44,332 bases of DNA from Phycisphaeraceae bacterium (GCA_002704825.1 PAIY01000087.1:1-44332); one strand, 5' to 3'; shown: positions 33,259 through 42,664, numbered from the stretch's first letter. Program-made: numbers and translations. Notes: generated from the sequence alone by a model not told the origin.

Positions 33259-34302
33259 ATGTTTTCCAAGATAGAAAGCTCACCTATGTTCCCACGCTTA
33301 TGCTGCGCCCTGTTCGTCACCGCCCTGTTTAGCGTTGCCTGCCAGGCACAACAGACTCATCAAACCCAATCCCTCGTGCCGCAGGAAATTCAACTTGATG
33401 GCAAGACATACACGCTGCAATTCAACGACGAATTTGATGGCAAGGAGATCGACTGGGACAAATGGACCTATCGCGGCAAAGGCATCAACCCCAAACGCAA
33501 ACGCATTTTCGGGACCGACGGTGTGAAACTCGATGGCAAAGGCAACCTGATCATGACCGCCTACGGCGTTGCCCGTCAATCGCTGCCGGATGAATATGTC
33601 GATCAATTCGAAGGCATCTGGGTCCCCGTCACCACCAATATTCGCACCAAAAAAGAGTTCACCTTCGGATACCACGAAGTCCGACTCAAAATGCCCATCG
33701 TCAAGGGCTTCGGCATGGCGGTCTGGTTGCAATCCAACGGACAGACACAGAAAAACCATCCCGGAACCGCAGAAGTCGGTGCGGAAATCGACGTCATCGA
33801 ACAGACCTTCTTTGACCGTACAGGCAAGCCCAGTGATTACAAACACTCAACCATTCACTGGGGTGGATACGGCAAAACACACCAGTTCATCAGCATCACC
33901 GTCGACCCCCAAACCGGCACACAGGAACACACCGCGCATCAGGATGAGGAACTCAACCTCGTCAAAACCAAGGTCACCAAGGACCGCAAAGGCAACGACA
34001 TTCCCCAGAACCTCGTGCGTGAAAAGTGGACCTACAAAACCGACGACCTGGACTTCCGCGATGAACAGTTCCACACCGTCAGCGTCCTCTGGACACCCGA
34101 CTACTACAAGTTCTACTACGACGGTCACTGCATTGGCAAGATCGAACAAGGCGTCTCCCATGCACCGGGATACATGATCCTCTGGCCGCGTATGTTCAAC
34201 TTCCTCGAACTCGTCGGTAACACACAGGAAGGCCCCGGCGATCTGCAAACCAGCAAAGCCAAATACGAAGTCGATTACTACCGCGTCTATCAGGCGAAGT
34301 AG
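33259..34302 (+). CDS. exported glycoside hydrolase family 16 enzyme
   Basis: 347 residues from ATG 33259; ATG 33286 (MFPRLCCALFVTALFSVACQ) is equally possible and puts the signal peptide at the very start. GH16 is shown by the catalytic motif E176-I-D178-V-I-E181, with E176 as nucleophile and E181 as acid/base. Family features also include FNDEFDGKEIDWDKWTY near the N terminus, FTFGYHEVRLKMPIVKGFGM, and the C-terminal FHTVSVLWTPDYYKFYYDGH. GH16 enzymes cleave beta-1,3/1,4 bonds in laminarin, agar, porphyran, carrageenan or similar; the subfamily cannot be fixed by eye. It is expected to act outside the inner membrane on a polysaccharide whose fragments may induce the LacI regulator. Confidence 0.93.
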   Translation: MFSKIESSPMFPRLCCALFVTALFSVACQAQQTHQTQSLVPQEIQLDGKTYTLQFNDEFDGKEIDWDKWTYRGKGINPKRKRIFGTDGVKLDGKGNLIMTAYGVARQSLPDEYVDQFEGIWVPVTTNIRTKKEFTFGYHEVRLKMPIVKGFGMAVWLQSNGQTQKNHPGTAEVGAEIDVIEQTFFDRTGKPSDYKHSTIHWGGYGKTHQFISITVDPQTGTQEHTAHQDEELNLVKTKVTKDRKGNDIPQNLVREKWTYKTDDLDFRDEQFHTVSVLWTPDYYKFYYDGHCIGKIEQGVSHAPGYMILWPRMFNFLELVGNTQEGPGDLQTSKAKYEVDYYRVYQAK

Positions 34303-34654
34303 AGGCATCACTTGTTCAGACTTGTGCAAAATTCAACCATCATGCAAGTACGCAGCGTTTGATTTTTAATGCAAAGACACGAAGGACACGAAGGACACGA
34401 AGAAAAATCGCTCAAATGATATTTTCTGACTTGTACTTGGATGAATAAGTCAGAAACATGATCATTGACATTGGCATCAAAAGAAATGTCTTGGCCTTCG
34501 TGATCTTCGCGTCCTTCGCGCCTTCGTGTTCAAATCAAATCGAACAATCCTTCAGAACACCCTAACATCAACCAATCTTTCCAGCATCAAGGCTAGCATC
34601 TGCCCCCCGCAACTGGTATCATTTGCTTTTTAACCCTGAATTTCGTGAGAAGCC
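34303..34654. other. 352-base gap with nested inverted and tandem repeats
   Basis: No gene was found. Most of the gap is the repeat element at 34371-34531. There is no clear terminator for the GH16 gene and no consensus promoter for guaA. Confidence 0.6.
34371..34531. repeat. inverted element built from 9-base units, with a nested hairpin
   Basis: The left arm has three exact tandem copies of GACACGAAG (34376-34402). The right arm (34496-34531) carries four degenerate copies in reverse orientation. Between them lies a perfect 10-base hairpin (TTTCTGACTT 34423-34432 with 34447-34456). Confidence 0.8.
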
Positions 34655-36208
34655 ATGAATCCATTGCCCCATGACCAGGTGATCCCGATCCTCGACTTCG
34701 GATCGCAGTATGTTCAGCTCATTGCCCGTCGCGTGCGTGAAGCAGGTGTGTTTAGCATCCTCGTCCGCCCTGACATCAGCGTTGATGAACTCAAAGCCAT
34801 GAATCCCAAGGGTTTGATCCTCTCGGGCGGCCCTTCGAGTGTCTACGAAGAAAACGCCCCGCAGTGTGATCCGAATCTCTTTAGTCTCGGTGTTCCCGTG
34901 CTGGGAATCTGCTACGGCATGCAGGCTGCCTCCACGGTTCTCGGTGCCCAGGTTCGCGGCGCTTCAAGTCGTGAATATGGTCGCGCACAACTCAACATTC
35001 TCGATAATTCCGATCTGCTCAAGGGCATTCCCGAACACACGGCTGTTTGGATGAGCCACGGAGACCAGGTCGACACACTGCACGAAGACTTCATCGCGCT
35101 GGCCAAGACGCCGACGTGTCCCTTCGCTGCGGTCAAGCATAAATCTCAGCCGTTCTACGGTGTGCAGTTTCACCCGGAAGTCACGCACACCCCCCATGGC
35201 ATTGAACTACTGTCCAACTTCCTGTTCCAGATCTGTAAATGCGATGCGACCTGGAAGATGTCCGACTTTGTCGACACCGCCATCGCGCGTGTCCGCGAAC
35301 AAGTCGGCAACAGCCGCGTGATCTGCGGACTCTCAGGCGGCGTGGACTCCTCGGTGGTCGCTGCCCTGCTCGCCAAAGCCATCGGCAAGCAACTGACCTG
35401 CATCTTCGTCGACAACGGCGTGCTGCGTAAAAACGAACGTGACATGGTCGAGAACATGTTCCGCGATCACTTCGATATCGATCTTCGCGTCATTGATGCT
35501 GAAAAGGAATTCCTCGATGACCTTGCAGGCGTCGAAGAACCGCAGACCAAACGTACACGCATCGGTCATCGTTTCATTGATATCTTCAAGGAAGCCTCAG
35601 CCGACATCGAAGATGCCAAGTTCCTGGCACAGGGTACGCTGTATCCTGACGTCATCGAATCGGGACATGGCCACTCCGGCCAAGCTGCCAACATCAAGCT
35701 GCATCACAATGTCGGCGGACTGCCTGAACAACTGGGCTTTGAACTCATCGAACCGTTGCGTGATCTTTTCAAAGACGAAGTCCGCAAACTCGGTGAAGTC
35801 CTCGGCCTGCCCGAACAAATGGTCTGGCGTCATCCCTTCCCCGGCCCCGGTCTGGCGGTTCGCGTGCTTGGTGAAGTGACCAAAGAGAAGCTTGACTTGC
35901 TTCGTGATGCAGACGAAATCCTGCTTGAAGAAATCGTCTCCAACAATCTCTACCGTCGCACCGCTCAGGTGTTCGCAGTGCTCCTGCCGATCAAGGCGGT
36001 GGGCGTGATGGGTGATGGGCGAACCTATGAAAGCGTCGTCGCCATCCGCGCGGTGGAATCTCAGGACTTCATGACGGCAGACTGGGCACGCATTCCCTAC
36101 GATGTACTTGCAACCATCAGTAACCGCATCATCAACGAAATCCGTGGCATTAACCGCGTGGTCTACGACATCAGCTCCAAGCCACCAGCCACGATTGAAT
36201 GGGAATAA
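34655..36208 (+). CDS. guaA: GMP synthase (glutamine-hydrolysing)
   Basis: 517 residues. It makes GMP from XMP, ATP and glutamine. The N-terminal class I glutamine amidotransferase domain has the nucleophile C86 in LGICYGMQ and the FHPEVTHT His/Glu pair. The ATP pyrophosphatase domain begins at [16 protein letters not shown]. The C-terminal dimerisation/XMP-binding domain ends [20 protein letters not shown], the standard GuaA terminus. Length and motif order are normal. The start at 34655 fits ([20 protein letters not shown]). The next gene begins four bases after its stop. Confidence 0.98.
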   Translation: MNPLPHDQVIPILDFGSQYVQLIARRVREAGVFSILVRPDISVDELKAMNPKGLILSGGPSSVYEENAPQCDPNLFSLGVPVLGICYGMQAASTVLGAQVRGASSREYGRAQLNILDNSDLLKGIPEHTAVWMSHGDQVDTLHEDFIALAKTPTCPFAAVKHKSQPFYGVQFHPEVTHTPHGIELLSNFLFQICKCDATWKMSDFVDTAIARVREQVGNSRVICGLSGGVDSSVVAALLAKAIGKQLTCIFVDNGVLRKNERDMVENMFRDHFDIDLRVIDAEKEFLDDLAGVEEPQTKRTRIGHRFIDIFKEASADIEDAKFLAQGTLYPDVIESGHGHSGQAANIKLHHNVGGLPEQLGFELIEPLRDLFKDEVRKLGEVLGLPEQMVWRHPFPGPGLAVRVLGEVTKEKLDLLRDADEILLEEIVSNNLYRRTAQVFAVLLPIKAVGVMGDGRTYESVVAIRAVESQDFMTADWARIPYDVLATISNRIINEIRGINRVVYDISSKPPATIEWE

Positions 36209-36212
36209 GCAC

Positions 36213-36665
36213 ATGGATATTGCAGTTCAAGTTGCCATTATTTCCGCCGCGGCGAGTATTATTGCTGGTCTGGTAACATTTGTACTCAATAAACATGCCG
36301 AAAGAAAAGATGCATTACAGTTACGGAAGTTAGAGCACTATAAAATATTACTCTCGGCAATTTCTAATCTCGCAATAGATGGAGAAGATCGAGATGAAGC
36401 AAGTAAAAATTTTGCTCAAGCTAGCAATACAATAGCTTTAGTTGCCCCTCAAGCAGTAATAACAGCATTGATGGATTTTCACGATGAAGTTTCACCATCC
36501 AATGTAAACAAAACTCTTAAAGGCGAGCAAGAAAAATTGATCAAGCTTTTACTAGAATTACGCAAAAGCTTAGACCTACCCTTCAAAGACCATCCGCAAA
36601 CATTTTCATTCCATTTAATTGGTGCCAACCCTCGAAGATACATCAATCACAGGAATAATTCGTGA
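36213..36665 (+). CDS. small membrane-anchored hypothetical protein
   Basis: 150 residues. An N-terminal membrane helix (VAIISAAASIIAGLVTFVLN, about 6-25) is followed by a charged, helical cytoplasmic part (KHAERKDALQLRKLEHYKIL) that ends with a basic tail. No family was recognised. Base composition is markedly more AT-rich than guaA before it and the ACP phosphodiesterase gene after it, suggesting insertion. It starts four bases after guaA and its end overlaps the next start (GTGA), so it is inserted in frame with the operon's translation. Confidence 0.7.
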   Translation: MDIAVQVAIISAAASIIAGLVTFVLNKHAERKDALQLRKLEHYKILLSAISNLAIDGEDRDEASKNFAQASNTIALVAPQAVITALMDFHDEVSPSNVNKTLKGEQEKLIKLLLELRKSLDLPFKDHPQTFSFHLIGANPRRYINHRNNS

Positions 36666-37258
36666 ACTGGCTTGCACATGCCCTGCTCTCTGAAGACAGT
36701 GTCGAGTTTCGACTGGGTAATGTGCTTGCGGATCTGGTCAAGGGCAGGCAGCGTAAGACGATGACTTCTGAGTTTCTGCGTGGCGTGAAGCATCACCAGA
36801 AAATCGATGCCTTCACCGACACCCACCCCATCGTCAGCCTCAGCCAATCACGCATCAGTGATCCATACCGTCGGTTCTCGGGTATTCTCGTGGATATTTT
36901 CTACGATCACTTTTTAGCCAACACCTGGGAGCAGCATTGCCCGTCCCCCCTGTCGGACTTCACAGCCGTGTTGTACTTGCAGATGCAGAACTATCCGGTG
37001 AAGTTTGTAGACGAAACACAGTTGGCCATCGACCGCATGATTGCTGATGACCGGCTGAGTTCCTATCAACATGTTGATGGCATCGGCGATACCTTATTAC
37101 GGGTATCCAATCGAATCTATGAACGAACCGGTCGTGACTTTGAGCTTCAACAGGCTGTTGATGAATTGACTTGTAACTACGATGGATTAGCAGATGACTT
37201 TGCGCAGTTCTTCCCGGAACTCAAACGCTATGTCGGCATGCATGAAACGGCGCATTGA
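36662..37258 (+). CDS. ACP phosphodiesterase-like protein (AcpH/DUF479)
   Basis: 198 residues. The N terminus MNWLAHALLS is followed by GNVLADLVKG, FLRGVKHHQKIDAFTDTHP, and a later SGILVDIFYDHFLANTW. These His/Asp-rich motifs define the AcpH family, HD-like enzymes that release phosphopantetheine from acyl carrier protein. Length agrees with AcpH (about 193). GTG start overlaps the previous stop. The family assignment is firm; the in vivo role in this group is not. Confidence 0.9.
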   Translation: MNWLAHALLSEDSVEFRLGNVLADLVKGRQRKTMTSEFLRGVKHHQKIDAFTDTHPIVSLSQSRISDPYRRFSGILVDIFYDHFLANTWEQHCPSPLSDFTAVLYLQMQNYPVKFVDETQLAIDRMIADDRLSSYQHVDGIGDTLLRVSNRIYERTGRDFELQQAVDELTCNYDGLADDFAQFFPELKRYVGMHETAH

Positions 37259-37351
37259 GTCTTCACAGCTTGATATGTCAGATAAAACTCTTCCTGTCAC
37301 TTTTGTGCAGAAGCAAGTTTAGTGGCAAGTGTAAGTGCGTACTGTATGCCA

Positions 37352-37379
37352 CTGGATTCCCGCCTGCGCGGGAATGACG
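37352..37379. repeat. dRS3-like palindromic repeat
   Basis: The core ATTCCCGCCTGCGCGGGAAT (37356-37375) fits the ATTCCC-N8-GGGAAT form of a palindrome widely scattered in bacterial genomes, known as dRS3 in Neisseria. It is flanked by CTGG and GACG as in many such repeats. It lies between convergent genes. Confidence 0.8.
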
Positions 37380-37390
37380 GAAAAATGCGA

Positions 37391-40210
37391 TCACGGGATT
37401 AACTCATACAACAGACAATCACCAGGTTGCAGATGGAGCTTCAAGGCGTGTTGTCCATGATTATCTTCAGAGAGTTCCACCGCTGGTTGAGTATCGATCA
37501 TGTTCACCAGTTGCCAATTGTTCGAACGTAAACTCGGCAAGGTAATGCTGGTGTTCACGGGCTGATAGTTTTCGGGCTTGCGCATGCTGATGTAATAACT
37601 CACCAGCAGATACTGCTTCTTGCCGGACTTGAGCACAACCGCTGAAACACGCGGGTCAGATGATTGAACTTGGAGGGTCGCTCCATTGGCAAGCAACTGC
37701 TGCTTGAGTAAAGCAGTCAGTCCATTGTCAGCCAGATTCAACTCTGCCATATCACTGGTTTGCCCGGTGTCAGCAAGCAGCCAGGTGACCGTGCCTTTGC
37801 CGAAAGTCCAACGCACCATCGCTGGTGTTTGCAGGTCAGGCTTAAAGCCTTCACGGGGCGTCGCAGCCAGCGTTGCATTGATCTGGTAAGTCTTACCACC
37901 AACCTGCTGATTGACGGGAATCGCAGGGATTTGCTGGACATCCATTTTGGCGCCCAGTTGGTTGAGCCATTGAAAATCATCCGAACCATCGAGGCTGTAT
38001 TGGCCGCTGTTACCCAGGACAACCAGATGCTTGCCCGAGATGACGAATTGCTTGACGTGGTTGACCATTTGCTCGGACCAGATGGTTGCGTCATCAGGAG
38101 CAAGCAACACCTTAGCCTGATCCCAAGCAGTTTTCGGGGAGATGGCTGAGACCCATGTGGGGTTGGCAATACCGCATGCAATGAGATTCGTCCGCGCCCA
38201 TTCACCGGGCATGGCATACCACCGCCACGCCAACGTGCGATAGAACTGATCTTCCCAACTGAGGATCACCGCGACATCCGTGGAGACATCCTGGGTAGGT
38301 GGCATCTGCCCGACCGCTGCCATCGCTTTGGACCACCAGTTCATGGAAGCCTGAAGTTTTTCGTTCTTCGGATAATGTGACAGGTGAATGCTCGGAAGTG
38401 AATTCCAGACCAGAGCAAAAGCGGTCTGCTCTGAACCATACCGCAGCATATTGGTCAGTAAACCTTTCATGCGAATGATGTCGGCAGGCGGGACGTCATG
38501 CGACTCACCGCGACGGGCAAACCCATAGTGTTTTGCAAAGTTGGCGATGCGGTCCATCGTGTGATGCTCACCGCCCCCATCACAGAGAATCCACTTGGCT
38601 GGATCACGGGTCACTTTCTGGAACATGTACTCCACCGGTCCGGTGTAAGCGACATAGTGAACAACCGGGCGATCCGGGTCGAGCCGATCGACAATGCGAT
38701 CAAACATCTCGGTGGAAGTCTGCGAGAACTGCTGAAGTTTAAACGCGGTAAAATCCTGCCACGCCGGGTGGAGATTCACCTTTGCATGATAGTCAGGCAC
38801 CGCAGGCATAACCTGATCCCACGACTTAAAGTCACTGGCCCAGGCTTGGTTGAGTTTGTCGATTTGACCATATTTTTTCTGCATCATCTTCTGAAATGCA
38901 TCACGGGCAGCAGGACTGTAATCCGTGACACGATCAAAGTGATCATGAAAAATGTAACTGTCCCCGCCATGGTTGATGAAGTTGTAACCGATGAGCAAGG
39001 GATGGGCTTTGTAACGCTCGATGGCAAGGCGTACCGTCTGCTGTGCATTCTCCAGATACGCTTGTGATACCGGGCTCACAGTCAAGCGACGACGCCAGAT
39101 ATCAACTGCATGATGATCCGTCTGCATCCAATCCCCCCATGTCTCAATGGGATGCGAATTAAACAAGGCACTACCCAGACTCTGGATTAAAAACGGCACG
39201 CGTTGCCTGGTGAGTTCTGCGAGATACTGATCGTATTCCGACCAATCGTAGACACCTTCAAGTGGCTGAACCTGTGCAGCGACAACCGAGAGACTCACTG
39301 CATCACTGCCATGCGAAGGCATTTTACGGATCATCTCTCTAAATCCATCCGCGTGACGGGAGAAGGGCGCAAAGGCTGAAGCGTTCTCCGTGCCTTTGAA
39401 AGTCCGAACGGGTTTGATCTTGGCTAGTGACGTATCAATGACAGGTGACTGCTTGGGATATTGGCCTTTTTTACCCAGTAATACGCGGTATTCGTCGGAG
39501 GTATCAACATGACGAAGCTTCAACGTTGCGTAAGCGGTGATGCCCGGTTCGAGCCAATCCAGTGAAACGGTCAACGGCCAATGCTCGACTTTGGCAAGGT
39601 CGATTTGTTGACTGTGTAAAACCTTGCCGGTGAGTTTTTTCCAATTGATCTGCAGCGTGCCTTGGCGTTTGTCCACGTTGGCGATGTCGACCATGAGTTG
39701 ATTGTTCTGCTGCCAGGCGGTCAGACTTAACGGTTCTGAGGAAGGTATTTCCAATTGCTTTTTTGTGGATTCGATGACACTGACAAACAGATGCTCAAAG
39801 CCGATCACCTCATCGGTATCACCATACGCTTTAAGCGTCAGCCACCACATCCCGCGCGGTAGCTTCGGGAGCGTGTAGGGCTTGGCGACATCCTGTGGTG
39901 GTGACTGCCAGATCGCTTTGCCATGCACGTGATCGGAAAGGATCAGCGTAAAGGTCTTGGCCTGCTTGGGGAGTCCGAGTTTGTCACATGTCAGAACGAT
40001 GTCGCGGGACTGTCCCTGAACCAGCAACTGATCGCGTGGCGTCGATGGCTTGAATGTGTTGGCAAAATCGACTTTGGCGATCACCCATTGTTCGGGCAAT
40101 GGCTCATAGTATTTTGTCGGGCTGGTCGTTTTGGCGTGAATCGGCGAGAGTGTCATACAACCCACCATGAATAGAGCGAGCAACAGCGCCGCGGCATCAA
40201 TGCTTTTCAC
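37391..40210 (-). CDS. exported GH42-like (beta-galactosidase/agarase-type) protein (cassette 2)
   Basis: 939 residues. The signal peptide (MKSIDAAALLLALFMVGCMT) could be lipoprotein type (VGC) or cut after SPIHA. Residues about 30-260 are beta-rich accessory domains. From about 300 a TIM-barrel resembles GH42: YDWSEYDQYLAELTRQRVPF, GYNFIN (409-413), then ARDAFQKMMQKKYGQIDKLN followed by QAWASDF, a GH42 hallmark. A Rossmann-like trimerisation-type domain (about 640-780) and a C-terminal beta domain follow. Where GH42 enzymes have an Asn-Glu pair with the acid/base Glu, this protein has N413-H414, so catalysis may differ or be lost. GTG start with AAAGGA upstream. It is the last gene of a LacI - prepilin-like - hydrolase set. 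Confidence 0.82.
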   Translation of the reverse strand: MKSIDAAALLLALFMVGCMTLSPIHAKTTSPTKYYEPLPEQWVIAKVDFANTFKPSTPRDQLLVQGQSRDIVLTCDKLGLPKQAKTFTLILSDHVHGKAIWQSPPQDVAKPYTLPKLPRGMWWLTLKAYGDTDEVIGFEHLFVSVIESTKKQLEIPSSEPLSLTAWQQNNQLMVDIANVDKRQGTLQINWKKLTGKVLHSQQIDLAKVEHWPLTVSLDWLEPGITAYATLKLRHVDTSDEYRVLLGKKGQYPKQSPVIDTSLAKIKPVRTFKGTENASAFAPFSRHADGFREMIRKMPSHGSDAVSLSVVAAQVQPLEGVYDWSEYDQYLAELTRQRVPFLIQSLGSALFNSHPIETWGDWMQTDHHAVDIWRRRLTVSPVSQAYLENAQQTVRLAIERYKAHPLLIGYNFINHGGDSYIFHDHFDRVTDYSPAARDAFQKMMQKKYGQIDKLNQAWASDFKSWDQVMPAVPDYHAKVNLHPAWQDFTAFKLQQFSQTSTEMFDRIVDRLDPDRPVVHYVAYTGPVEYMFQKVTRDPAKWILCDGGGEHHTMDRIANFAKHYGFARRGESHDVPPADIIRMKGLLTNMLRYGSEQTAFALVWNSLPSIHLSHYPKNEKLQASMNWWSKAMAAVGQMPPTQDVSTDVAVILSWEDQFYRTLAWRWYAMPGEWARTNLIACGIANPTWVSAISPKTAWDQAKVLLAPDDATIWSEQMVNHVKQFVISGKHLVVLGNSGQYSLDGSDDFQWLNQLGAKMDVQQIPAIPVNQQVGGKTYQINATLAATPREGFKPDLQTPAMVRWTFGKGTVTWLLADTGQTSDMAELNLADNGLTALLKQQLLANGATLQVQSSDPRVSAVVLKSGKKQYLLVSYYISMRKPENYQPVNTSITLPSLRSNNWQLVNMIDTQPAVELSEDNHGQHALKLHLQPGDCLLYELIP

Positions 40211-40263
40211 AGGTCAAATCCTTTAATGTCCGTTTAAAGTTGGGAGCTGAGATTCAAAAATAA

Positions 40264-40953
40264 TTACTGACGGCGTTCGTCCCACAAGACCGACCATGGC
40301 CTGGCCCAGCCGAGGTTGTATTCCACATTCACCGGGCCGGCATGTCCATCGAGATAGACAACGTTTAAATCCATCTCCAATGGGCCGGGATTCTTGCCAT
40401 GACGCAGGGACAGGCGTGATGTCACGTCCAGATACAGGTTGATATTCCCCCCTGCGCTGTCGGTGAAAAACAGCATCTCGCTGGGTGATTTGATGTTTTG
40501 GAGTTTACGTTTGGATGTGCCGTAGTTATTGCTCAGCACATTGCCGTTGTTGGCAACGTAGTTACCGTTGATGCCGTAGGAGAGGCGGATTTTCCCATCA
40601 AGGTTGTTGGCCGTGTTCAACGGCGAATCTTCGTCATCGGCTTCGGGGCACCAGTAAACGTGACTCTTGCCCAGGTCCCCGGGCAGATCCAGACGCGAAA
40701 GCTGCTTGGGCCACCAGTTCAGATCCGGGAAATGTCCCTTGTACAAGTCCGTATGAACCAGGCCGGTCATGCCGATCTGTCGGAGTTGTGTCGCACACTT
40801 GACCCGGCGTGCAGCGTGCCTTGCCTGCGTCAAAGCAGGAAGCAGGATGGCAATGAGTAACACAATGATGCTGATGACAACCAGCAACTCGATTAATGTA
40901 AATGCCTTGGTAGAAGCCCAAAGCCCGGGCGTATGTGTCGGTTTACGGCTCAT
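40264..40953 (-). CDS. prepilin-type protein (cassette 2)
   Basis: 229 residues from ATG 40953, which has AGGAGA at a good distance; the frame is open upstream but that part overlaps the LacI gene and is not protein-like. The leader is [16 protein letters not shown] with Ala rather than Gly before the cleavage site, followed by [20 protein letters not shown]. Near the C terminus the H...DG motif is present but with 16 residues between His and DG instead of 9 ([12 protein letters not shown] ... YLDGH). Same position in its operon as the protein at 32517. Function unknown. Confidence 0.93.
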   Translation of the reverse strand: MSRKPTHTPGLWASTKAFTLIELLVVISIIVLLIAILLPALTQARHAARRVKCATQLRQIGMTGLVHTDLYKGHFPDLNWWPKQLSRLDLPGDLGKSHVYWCPEADDEDSPLNTANNLDGKIRLSYGINGNYVANNGNVLSNNYGTSKRKLQNIKSPSEMLFFTDSAGGNINLYLDVTSRLSLRHGKNPGPLEMDLNVVYLDGHAGPVNVEYNLGWARPWSVLWDERRQ

Positions 40954-40966
40954 CTGCCATCTCCTG

Positions 40967-42013
40967 TTAAACGTTGGCAGGTGGACACACCGTGTCACGC
41001 AATTCAATACGTGGCATGATATGAACCTGCTTTTGGGATAGTGTTTCATGATCCACCAATTGCTTGAGCATCCCCAGAGACGCATCAAGCATGGCGTTGT
41101 AGTCAGCCTCAATACCCGACAATAAGGGGTAGGTTCGTTTACAGTCACCATGTGCAGCCACAGCAACCAGACTCATCTGCCTGGGGATCGAAATCCCACG
41201 CTCAAGCAACAAACCAATGAGCACGCGTGCGATCACCGCACTGTGAACCACCACCGCTGTTGGATGCTGTTTGCTTTTAAACCACGATGTGATGATCGGC
41301 AGGTACTGCTGAGCACAGTCATTCAACTCCGCCGAAGTGCTCTCAATAATGTCGGCTTGCGTGGTGTTCAATGCATAGGCATTCACGGCCTTGGCAAAGC
41401 CTTCGTAACCGATGGCATGAGTCATGTAACGCGATGGTCCGCCGATGTAGGCAATACGTCGATGCCCCATGGCTGCCAACTCGGTGACCGCCTGGTAAAT
41501 CCCCTGATCCACTGCCGAGTGCACGGCATATTCACCGGGTTCGTCAATGTAAACCAACGGTGATTGGCAATGGTGATTCAACCAATCAGCCAACATCTCA
41601 TCCGGATGCCCCACCACCACCGCGCCATCCACCAGACCACCCGCCAACTGACGCGGAGGGATGAATGCATTGTGGTCATGCTTGGCCATGTAATACTCAA
41701 TGTGATAAGGCAGCTTGTTGACTTCACAGGTCTGCACGAAACTTGCCAGAATCGGGGCAGCATAGCCAGCTTCGGGAACGTCTTCTTGTGTCATATTCGG
41801 GTTGTATGTCATCAACAACCCGACCTGCCCACTTCGCTTGCGACTGAGCAACTGGGCAGCAACACGCGGCTGATATCCCATCTGCCGAGCGATCTTTTTG
41901 ATCTTGGCGGACTTCTGCGCACTGACCCTGCCGGTCCCATGCAGGGACGCAGAGACGGTCATGGCCGAAACGCCGGCTTTGCGAGCAATGTCCTTGAGTG
42001 TGACTGAAGCCAC
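40967..42013 (-). CDS. LacI/GalR-family transcriptional regulator (cassette 2)
   Basis: 348 residues. Helix-turn-helix [20 protein letters not shown] (5-24) and hinge region [20 protein letters not shown] precede a sugar-binding domain ([61 protein letters not shown], a C-terminal effector region). GTG start with GGAGG six bases before it. The prepilin-like gene begins 13 bases after its stop. Its promoter carries a TTATCGATAA palindrome in the spacer, so it is probably self-repressing. Expected inducer: a sugar released from the polysaccharide attacked by the hydrolase of this operon. Confidence 0.95.
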   Translation of the reverse strand: MASVTLKDIARKAGVSAMTVSASLHGTGRVSAQKSAKIKKIARQMGYQPRVAAQLLSRKRSGQVGLLMTYNPNMTQEDVPEAGYAAPILASFVQTCEVNKLPYHIEYYMAKHDHNAFIPPRQLAGGLVDGAVVVGHPDEMLADWLNHHCQSPLVYIDEPGEYAVHSAVDQGIYQAVTELAAMGHRRIAYIGGPSRYMTHAIGYEGFAKAVNAYALNTTQADIIESTSAELNDCAQQYLPIITSWFKSKQHPTAVVVHSAVIARVLIGLLLERGISIPRQMSLVAVAAHGDCKRTYPLLSGIEADYNAMLDASLGMLKQLVDHETLSQKQVHIMPRIELRDTVCPPANV

Positions 42014-42042
42014 GCGAATCCTCCAAAATGACTTACCGTTAA

Positions 42043-42070
42043 ATCCTATATTGCTTTATCGATAAGTCAA
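42043..42070 (-). promoter_or_regulatory. promoter with embedded palindromic operator before the second LacI gene
   Basis: On the minus strand TTGACT (42065-42070) and TAGGAT (42043-42048) are 16 bases apart. TTATCGATAA (42056-42065), a perfect palindrome with central CG as LacI-family operators have, fills the spacer. Confidence 0.6.
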
Positions 42071-42214
42071 CCTGTCAAGCATATTTTTATTTCAACGCAC
42101 TGCCTCCACCTAAACGCAACTTTGCATACGGAAGTGCCTTAACTCGCAATCCTGCAACGGACAATTGGGTATGATGTAGCCAACAAACCTGCATGATCCG
42201 GGAGACAGTCCAAC

Positions 42215-42664
42215 ATGCCTCGCAGTCACAATCCCAATCACTTTCTGACAACTGATGAGAAGCTGCAGATCACTGATGCGGTCCAACAGGCTGAGTCGCA
42301 GACCAGTGCGCAGATCAAAGTCGTTCTCCTGAGACACTGCTGGGGAAGTTTAGCTGACAAAGCCAACTCACTGTTCGTCAAATATGGATTGGATCAATTG
42401 CCCGACCGCAACGGCGTGTTGATACTGCTTGTACTCACCAACCGCGAACTGCTTGTCTATGGGGATCAAGGGATCAACGAAAAAGTCGATGACGATTTCT
42501 GGATCAACATCCATGACCAGATGACCCAATCGTTTCAAAACAACGACATGGGAACCGGACTGGAGCAAGGCATCATCCAGATCGGTGAGCAATTGGCAAT
42601 CCACTTTCCACGGGGAAATAATCATGACAACACTGTCGATGACCAACCTGTTTTTGAAAACTGA
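42215..42664 (+). CDS. TPM-domain protein (soluble, no anchor)
   Basis: 149 residues consisting of one TPM domain (TPM_phosphatase/Psb32/YgcG N-terminal type). Features are the helix TTDEKLQITDAVQQAESQTS then AQIKVVLL, the conserved LPDRNGVLILLVLTNRELLV and YGDQGINEKV, and a C-terminal MGTGLEQGIIQIGEQL helix. It has no signal peptide or membrane segment, unlike the next gene. TPM proteins have been linked to photosystem repair in plants and to membrane proteins in bacteria; the bacterial role is unclear. It overlaps the start of the next gene by 41 bases. Confidence 0.82.
   Translation: MPRSHNPNHFLTTDEKLQITDAVQQAESQTSAQIKVVLLRHCWGSLADKANSLFVKYGLDQLPDRNGVLILLVLTNRELLVYGDQGINEKVDDDFWINIHDQMTQSFQNNDMGTGLEQGIIQIGEQLAIHFPRGNNHDNTVDDQPVFEN

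Noticed and set aside
34376..34402. CRISPR array
   Set aside because: The units are 9 bases in direct tandem without spacers and no cas genes are present.
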